From BPGX01 sp037447455 (GTDB taxonomy: Bacteria > Bacteroidota > Bacteroidia > B-17B0 > Aurantibacillaceae): a stretch of DNA of 19,010 nucleotides. The stretch is from assembly GCA_037447455.1 (NCBI GenBank), contig JBBIGQ010000025.1:1-19010 (forward strand), read 5' to 3'. Under the pieces are notes generated by a model that was not told the origin of the DNA, did no database searches, and saw only the letters and a program-made list of their open reading frames with translations. The translations under genes were made by a program, and so were the position numbers. Below are positions 15,022-19,010 of this stretch, piece after piece; position 1 is the first letter of the stretch, and the number at the start of each line of letters is the position of its first letter.

Positions 15022-16125
15022 TTATTTAATATAGTGAAAGTCCTGATTTTTCTTTATATTTCGTAAAGTATGATACATCAGCCATACCACATTTTCAATA
15101 TCGTCTTTGTGCACGGTTTCATTGGTAGTATGCATGTATCTCAATGGCAAAGAAATTAAAGCCGATGGCACACCTTCGGCACTATATGCAAAGGCATCTG
15201 TATCTGTACCTGTAGAACGGGAAGAAGCCAAACGTTGAAATTCTATTTTTTCTTTTTCAGCGGTTGCAATAATTAATTTCAACACGTTGTTTTGCACTGC
15301 TGGTGCGTAACTCAACACAGGTCCCTTACCACAGGCAATATCACCTTGTACTTTTTTATCCATCATCGGTGTTTGTGTATCATGGCATACATCCGTAATA
15401 ATGGCCACATCCGGTTTTATTTTTCTTGAAATCATTTCAGCGCCCCTTAATCCAATTTCTTCCTGTACAGAATTCACAATATATAAAGTATAGGGCAATT
15501 TGATGCCATTTTCTACCAACAGTCGGGCTACTTGTGCAATCATAAAACCTCCAATGCGATTGTCCAATGCTCTGCCTACTAAAAATTTTTCATTTAATTC
15601 TATTAATTCATCTTCATAAGTCATCACACAGCCTACATGAATGCCTAATTTTTCTACTTCTTTTTTCGAACTGCAACCGACATCCACAAAGATATTTTTT
15701 AAGGTGGGGGGCTCTTCTTTGCCAGGCTCTCTGACGTGTATTGCAGGCCATCCAAAAATACCTTTTACAATACCTTTTTCTGTATAAATATTCACTCTTT
15801 TAGAAGGTGCTATCTGATGGTCGCTCCCGCCATTACGACAAACGTAAATAAAACCGTCATTGGTAATGTAGTTTACGAACCAACTGATTTCATCAGCATG
15901 GGCTTCAATTACTACTTTGTATTCCTGACCAGGATTGATAATAGCCGCTACTGAGCCATAATTATCTACAATATACTCATCAATATACGGCTTTAAATAA
16001 TCTAACCATATTTGTTGACCGGACGCTTCAAATCCTGTGGGAGAAGAGTTATTGATATATTTAAATAAAAATTCCCTTGATTTTTCGGTAAATACCTGAT
16101 TTTTCTTTTTGTCTGATTTTTTCAT
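15022..16125 (-). CDS. M42-family metal-dependent aminopeptidase
   Basis: This 367-residue peptidase of the M42 family (glutamyl aminopeptidase/endoglucanase-type, TET-like) has all metal and catalytic residues: His76 in EAHADEI, Asp188 in GRALDNR (bridging metal), Glu222 and Glu223 in QEEIGLRG, Asp245 in ITDVCHDT and His332 in RYMHTTNE. It would remove N-terminal residues from peptides in the cytoplasm using two divalent metals, probably as a dodecamer. The N-terminus MKKSDKKK is basic but not hydrophobic, so there is no signal peptide. The start at ATG 16123-16125 gives a normal family length. It begins 15 bp after nuoI and ends 13 bp before the GH3 gene, so is probably in the same operon. 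Confidence 0.94.
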   Translation of the reverse strand: MKKSDKKKNQVFTEKSREFLFKYINNSSPTGFEASGQQIWLDYLKPYIDEYIVDNYGSVAAIINPGQEYKVVIEAHADEISWFVNYITNDGFIYVCRNGGSDHQIAPSKRVNIYTEKGIVKGIFGWPAIHVREPGKEEPPTLKNIFVDVGCSSKKEVEKLGIHVGCVMTYEDELIELNEKFLVGRALDNRIGGFMIAQVARLLVENGIKLPYTLYIVNSVQEEIGLRGAEMISRKIKPDVAIITDVCHDTQTPMMDKKVQGDIACGKGPVLSYAPAVQNNVLKLIIATAEKEKIEFQRLASSRSTGTDTDAFAYSAEGVPSALISLPLRYMHTTNETVHKDDIENVVWLMYHTLRNIKKNQDFHYIK

Positions 16126-16140
16126 AGAGTAATAATAATT

Positions 16141-16761
16141 TTAATGTTGACGATGTTTTTTTTCTTTTAATTTTTTAGGTTCATAAAGAACATTATGTCT
16201 TAATCCCGGAATTTTCTTGAAAGCCAAAACAGCCGGCGTTTGTCTTTTTGTAACATCAATTCGTTTATCTTTTTCTGTGGGCTCAACTAATTTATCTTTT
16301 CCGTAAATAAAATCTTCTCTCCAGAATTCGGTATCTACAATACTGTCGGTTAAAAATATGGCTTCTTTTGGACACGCATCTTCACACAATCCGCAGAAAA
16401 TGCAACGTAACATGTTGATATAATATTCTTTGGCGTATTTTTCTTCCCGGTACAAATGTTCTTCACCGGGCTTACGTTCTGCGGCCACCATTGTAATGGC
16501 TTCTGCCGGACATGCCAGCGCACACAATCCACAGGCAGTGCATCGTTCTGCCCCGTTTTCATCTCTCTTCAGTACGTGTCTTCCTCTGTAAACAGGGCTT
16601 AAAGGCCGTTTTTCCTCAGGATATTGAATCGTTGCTTTCTTTTTGAACAAATGTCGGATAGTAATGCTCATTCCTTTTATCACACCGGGCAAATAAATCC
16701 TTTCTGAAAAACTTTGTTCTTTATTACTAACTATTTTTTTGCGATTCGTGAGAGATTGCAT
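16141..16761 (-). CDS. nuoI: NADH-quinone oxidoreductase subunit I
   Basis: This 206-residue ferredoxin-like subunit holds clusters N6a and N6b. It has two CxxCxxCxxxCP motifs: Cys74, 77, 80 and 84 (CTACGLCALACP), and Cys120, 123, 126 and 130 (CIFCGLCEDACP). The N-terminal segment LPGVIKGMSITIRHLF matches the NuoI membrane-docking helix. It passes electrons from NuoG-side clusters to N2 next to the quinone site. The basic C-terminal tail (KKLKEKKHRQH) is a local extension. It lies 21 bp after nuoH. The expected next gene nuoJ is absent: an M42 peptidase gene follows after 15 bp. Confidence 0.96.
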   Translation of the reverse strand: MQSLTNRKKIVSNKEQSFSERIYLPGVIKGMSITIRHLFKKKATIQYPEEKRPLSPVYRGRHVLKRDENGAERCTACGLCALACPAEAITMVAAERKPGEEHLYREEKYAKEYYINMLRCIFCGLCEDACPKEAIFLTDSIVDTEFWREDFIYGKDKLVEPTEKDKRIDVTKRQTPAVLAFKKIPGLRHNVLYEPKKLKEKKHRQH

Positions 16762-16782
16762 AAGAGTAAAATTTTCATTTTA

Positions 16783-17844
16783 TTAAAAATTTAAGTTCCC
16801 TCTGAAATATTCAATCACAATGGTTAGAACCAAATTGAATAAAGAGAGTGGAATTAAATAGCGCCATCCTAAATTCATCAATTGATCAAAGCGAAATCTT
16901 GGCAAGGTCCATCTTATCCACATAAATACATTGATAAAAATTATGATTTTGATAAAGTAAACGGCCGCACCTATCAAACTAACAGCAATACTTCCTTCCT
17001 GCAATCCTAATGCAGAATAAATTTCATGAGCAAATGGAAAATTATATCCTCCGAAATACAAGGCACTCATCACAGCAGATGAAATAAACATATTGATATA
17101 TTCGGCAAATAAATACAAACCTAATTTCATGGATGAGTATTCGGTATGATAACCTCCTACCAATTCGCTTTCTGTTTCAGGCAAGTCAAAGGGAGCGCGA
17201 TTCGTTTCGGCTAATGCACAAATAAAGAAAATTAAAAATCCAAATGGTTGATATACTATGTTTGCTAATCCCGCATCCTGATTTTCTACAATTTCTTTCA
17301 AACTTAAAGTGCCACCTGCAGATATAATCAACGCAATGATAGATATGCCCATAGCAATTTCATAACTAATCATTTGCGAAGACGCACGTAATGCCCCCAG
17401 TAATGCATATTTATTATTAGATGCCCAGCCGCCAATCATGATGCCATAAACCCCAATTGAAACAACACCTAATAAATACAATACCCCTACATTAACATCA
17501 GTGATTTGTAAAGCAATTTTTTGTCCATTCCAAATAAAATCTTTTCCCCACGGAATCACAACGCCCGTCATTAAGGCCGTAATCATAAACATACTTGGCC
17601 CTAAGACAAATAAAAATTTGTTCGATACATCCGGGATAATTTCTTCTTTGAAAAATAATTTTCCACCATCTGCCAGTGGCTGAAATATACCACCCGGACC
17701 AGCCCTGTTAGGTCCTATTCTATCCTGCAAAAAGGCCGCAAATTTTCTTTCCCACAAGGTAGAATACGCTGCAATACCCAATGATATTGCAAACACTATA
17801 ACACAGAGCAATATTTTTACAATCAAAAATGCCGATAATGCCAT
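16783..17844 (-). CDS. nuoH: NADH-quinone oxidoreductase subunit H
   Basis: This 353-residue membrane protein has about eight spans and forms the quinone-binding chamber of complex I. Signatures are YSTLWERKFAAFLQDRIGPNRAGP near 27-50, QPLADGGKLFFKEEIIP, GWASNNKYALLGALRASSQMISYE and AETNRAPFDLPETESELVGGYHTEY, the conserved acidic loop next to the quinone channel. Length is normal. It starts 11 bp after nuoG and runs into nuoI after 21 bp, the usual G-H-I order. It has no promoter of its own. Confidence 0.97.
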   Translation of the reverse strand: MALSAFLIVKILLCVIVFAISLGIAAYSTLWERKFAAFLQDRIGPNRAGPGGIFQPLADGGKLFFKEEIIPDVSNKFLFVLGPSMFMITALMTGVVIPWGKDFIWNGQKIALQITDVNVGVLYLLGVVSIGVYGIMIGGWASNNKYALLGALRASSQMISYEIAMGISIIALIISAGGTLSLKEIVENQDAGLANIVYQPFGFLIFFICALAETNRAPFDLPETESELVGGYHTEYSSMKLGLYLFAEYINMFISSAVMSALYFGGYNFPFAHEIYSALGLQEGSIAVSLIGAAVYFIKIIIFINVFMWIRWTLPRFRFDQLMNLGWRYLIPLSLFNLVLTIVIEYFRGNLNF

Positions 17845-17855
17845 AATAAATTATT

Positions 17856-18845
17856 TTAAGGTCTTTTATTGTAAGGAATGAATCCCAATGCTTTTTGTTG
17901 CTTCATCACCTGAACTTTTAATTCATTCAGATGTTGGTAATGATTGATGGAAATGACAGATTTTCTGCTGATTTTTGAAGGTCCTTCTATTATCCAATCG
18001 GATTTTTTCTTTTTTTCAAAACGACATTCATTGCATATAAAATCTTCTACTTCGCCCCATTCGTCCATTCTGGCAGTTACTCTTAAAACTTCTTCACCTT
18101 TTAACCACAAACGTACTTTTCCGCAGCATTTGTTACACTTACGATGCGCATCCACAGGTTTTGTGAACCACACACGGCTTTTAAAGCGAAATGTTTTGTC
18201 GGTCAATGCTCCTACCGGGCACACATCAATGATATTGCCACTGTATTCGTGGCTAATAGAATTTTGAATATAGGTTGAAATTTCAGAACTGTCTCCACGA
18301 TGCATCATGCCGTGCACACGATGTTCAGGATTCAATTGTTCCATCGTTTTAATGCACCGATAGCAATGGATACATCGCTTCATGTGCAGTTGTATTTTGT
18401 TACCAATATCAATGGGTTCAAATTCTCTTCTTACAAATTCATAACGGCCTTGATGTGCACCGTGTTCATAAGATAAATCTTGTAGTTTACATTCTCCGGC
18501 CTGGTCACAAATAGGACAATCCAGGGGATGGTTGATCAGTAAAAATTCCACCACACCTTTTCTCGCTTCTAAAACCTCAGGGTTGGTAAAGTTTTCTACT
18601 TCCATCCCGTCCATTACTTCTGTTTTGCAAGAGGCTACTAACTTGGGCATCGGATTAGAATTTTGGGCAGAACTCTTTGTAACTTTTACTAAACAGGTTC
18701 TGCAAAAGCCGCCTGTACCTTTTACTTTGCTGTAATAACACATAGCCGGTGGGGCATAATCTTTTCCTAACATTCGGGCTGCTTGAAGAATGGTCGTTCC
18801 TTTCGGAACTTCAATTTCTTTACCATCAATTTTTACAATGGGCAT
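17856..18845 (-). CDS. nuoG: NADH-quinone oxidoreductase subunit G, short Bacteroidota type
   Basis: The protein is 329 residues from the ATG at 18843-18845 (MPIVKIDGKEIEVPKGTT); an in-frame longer start at 18902 lies in a repeat and only adds a hydrophobic tail. It is an iron-sulfur subunit of complex I: the N-terminal 2Fe-2S set is Cys36, 48, 51 and 73 (N1b); His106, Cys110, 113 and 119 (HPLDCPICDQAGEC) bind N5; Cys158, 161, 164 and 209 bind N4. A further cysteine set, Cys237, 240, 241, 271 and 274, resembles the 4Fe-4S domain that opens molybdopterin oxidoreductases (cluster N7), but the large domain after it is missing. Such short NuoG proteins are known in Bacteroidota. nuoF would be expected upstream, beyond the window. 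Confidence 0.95.
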   Translation of the reverse strand: MPIVKIDGKEIEVPKGTTILQAARMLGKDYAPPAMCYYSKVKGTGGFCRTCLVKVTKSSAQNSNPMPKLVASCKTEVMDGMEVENFTNPEVLEARKGVVEFLLINHPLDCPICDQAGECKLQDLSYEHGAHQGRYEFVRREFEPIDIGNKIQLHMKRCIHCYRCIKTMEQLNPEHRVHGMMHRGDSSEISTYIQNSISHEYSGNIIDVCPVGALTDKTFRFKSRVWFTKPVDAHRKCNKCCGKVRLWLKGEEVLRVTARMDEWGEVEDFICNECRFEKKKKSDWIIEGPSKISRKSVISINHYQHLNELKVQVMKQQKALGFIPYNKRP

Positions 18846-18866
18846 AACTCTGACTTTGTTAGTGCG

Positions 18867-18874
18867 CAAATATG
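18867..18874 (-). promoter_or_regulatory. Possible nuoG promoter -7 element
   Basis: On the minus strand CATATTTG matches TAnnTTTG in seven of eight positions and lies 21 bp before the nuoG ATG. A TTTG (18891-18894, minus) 16 bp upstream is a possible -33 element, closer than usual. The element is inside copy A of the 40-bp repeat. Copy C lacks it. Confidence 0.35.
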
Positions 18875-18907
18875 CATAAAATGTTACAATCAAAAAAAAC
18901 ATTTGCC
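18868..18907 (+). repeat. 40-bp direct repeat, copy A
   Basis: The sequence from AAATATGCATAAAATG to AACATTTGCC is matched by 18971-19010 in 38 of 40 positions; the differences are at the sixth and 24th bases. Both include an eight-A run. It lies in the upstream region of nuoG. Confidence 0.9.
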
Positions 18908-18934
18908 TTAATTAGGGTAACATATTATGCATAT
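18870..18934. repeat. 18-bp inverted repeat around the copy-A region
   Basis: ATATGCATAAAATGTTAC (18870-18887) pairs with GTAACATATTATGCATAT (18917-18934), 17 of 18 bases, across a 29-bp loop. Transcribed, it would form a long imperfect hairpin upstream of nuoG. Could be a regulator site, a terminator of the upstream gene or a mobile-element remnant. Confidence 0.75.
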
Positions 18935-18970
18935 TCATGAACACCATAATTAAAAATTTAGAATGTGAAT

Positions 18971-19010
18971 AAATAGGCATAAAATGTTACAATGAAAAAA
19001 AACATTTGCC
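18971..19010 (+). repeat. 40-bp direct repeat, copy C, ending exactly at the window edge
   Basis: This is the second copy of the 40-bp element, in the same orientation as copy A and 103 bp away. It ends at the last base of the window, so its true right edge is not known. The left part reads AAATAGGCAT in place of AAATATGCAT, destroying the -7-like element seen in copy A. Confidence 0.85.

Noticed and set aside
18846..18902. Extended nuoG start adding a hydrophobic N-terminus
   Set aside because: NuoG is cytoplasmic and begins with the 2Fe-2S ferredoxin fold (MPIVKIDGKE); the extension is encoded by the repeat/promoter region.
1..19010. CRISPR arrays and tRNA genes
   Set aside because: No regularly spaced repeat-spacer series and no tRNA T-loop (GTTCGANTC-type) with matching stems was found on either strand by eye.

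Overview
The window looks like part of a Bacteroidota chromosome, probably of the Chitinophagales/Sphingobacteriales type. The evidence is a type IX secretion (T9SS) sorting domain, promoters of the TTTG / TAnnTTTG class instead of TTGACA/TATAAT, low GC with almost no Shine-Dalgarno sequences, a short NuoG without its molybdopterin half, and a 16S 5' end of Bacteroidota type. The species cannot be named from this sequence.

Layout. (1) 1-36 is the first part of a 16S rRNA gene on the minus strand; its leader and promoter lie at 37-155, followed by about 500 bp of T-rich sequence without a convincing gene. (2) 667-1870, minus strand, is a secreted PHB-depolymerase/feruloyl-esterase-like enzyme whose T9SS sorting tail is now in another reading frame. 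(3) 2196-7799, plus strand, is a very AT-rich block of eight small or medium genes: five not recognised, one HNH nuclease, one exported OB-fold protein and one DUF4407-like membrane coiled-coil protein. Three of these genes share one promoter layout. (4) 7863-8891, minus strand, is a WYL-domain regulator, convergent with the block and divergent from alaS. (5) 9001-11664, plus strand, is alaS. (6) 18845 down to 11661, minus strand, is an unbroken run of eight tightly packed genes: nuoG, nuoH, nuoI, M42 aminopeptidase, GH3-like adenylating enzyme, LysE-family exporter, DUF493 and an aldose-1-epimerase-like protein. Gaps are at most 21 bp and two junctions are ATGA overlaps, so it reads as one operon. 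(7) 18846-19010 is non-coding, with a 40-bp direct repeat and an overlapping 18-bp inverted repeat.

How the genes work together. NuoG, NuoH and NuoI carry electrons through the iron-sulfur chain to the quinone site of complex I. The usual next genes, nuoJ-N, are absent and unrelated housekeeping genes follow. The AT-rich block next to the rRNA operon is the accessory part. Its orphan genes, HNH nuclease, OB-fold protein, membrane coiled-coil protein and neighbouring WYL regulator make it a candidate for an undescribed defence-like or mobile-element-derived locus. That is an inference from gene types and shared promoters; no known system was recognised. The window begins inside an rRNA gene and ends exactly at the end of a repeat copy, so it may be a whole assembly contig.
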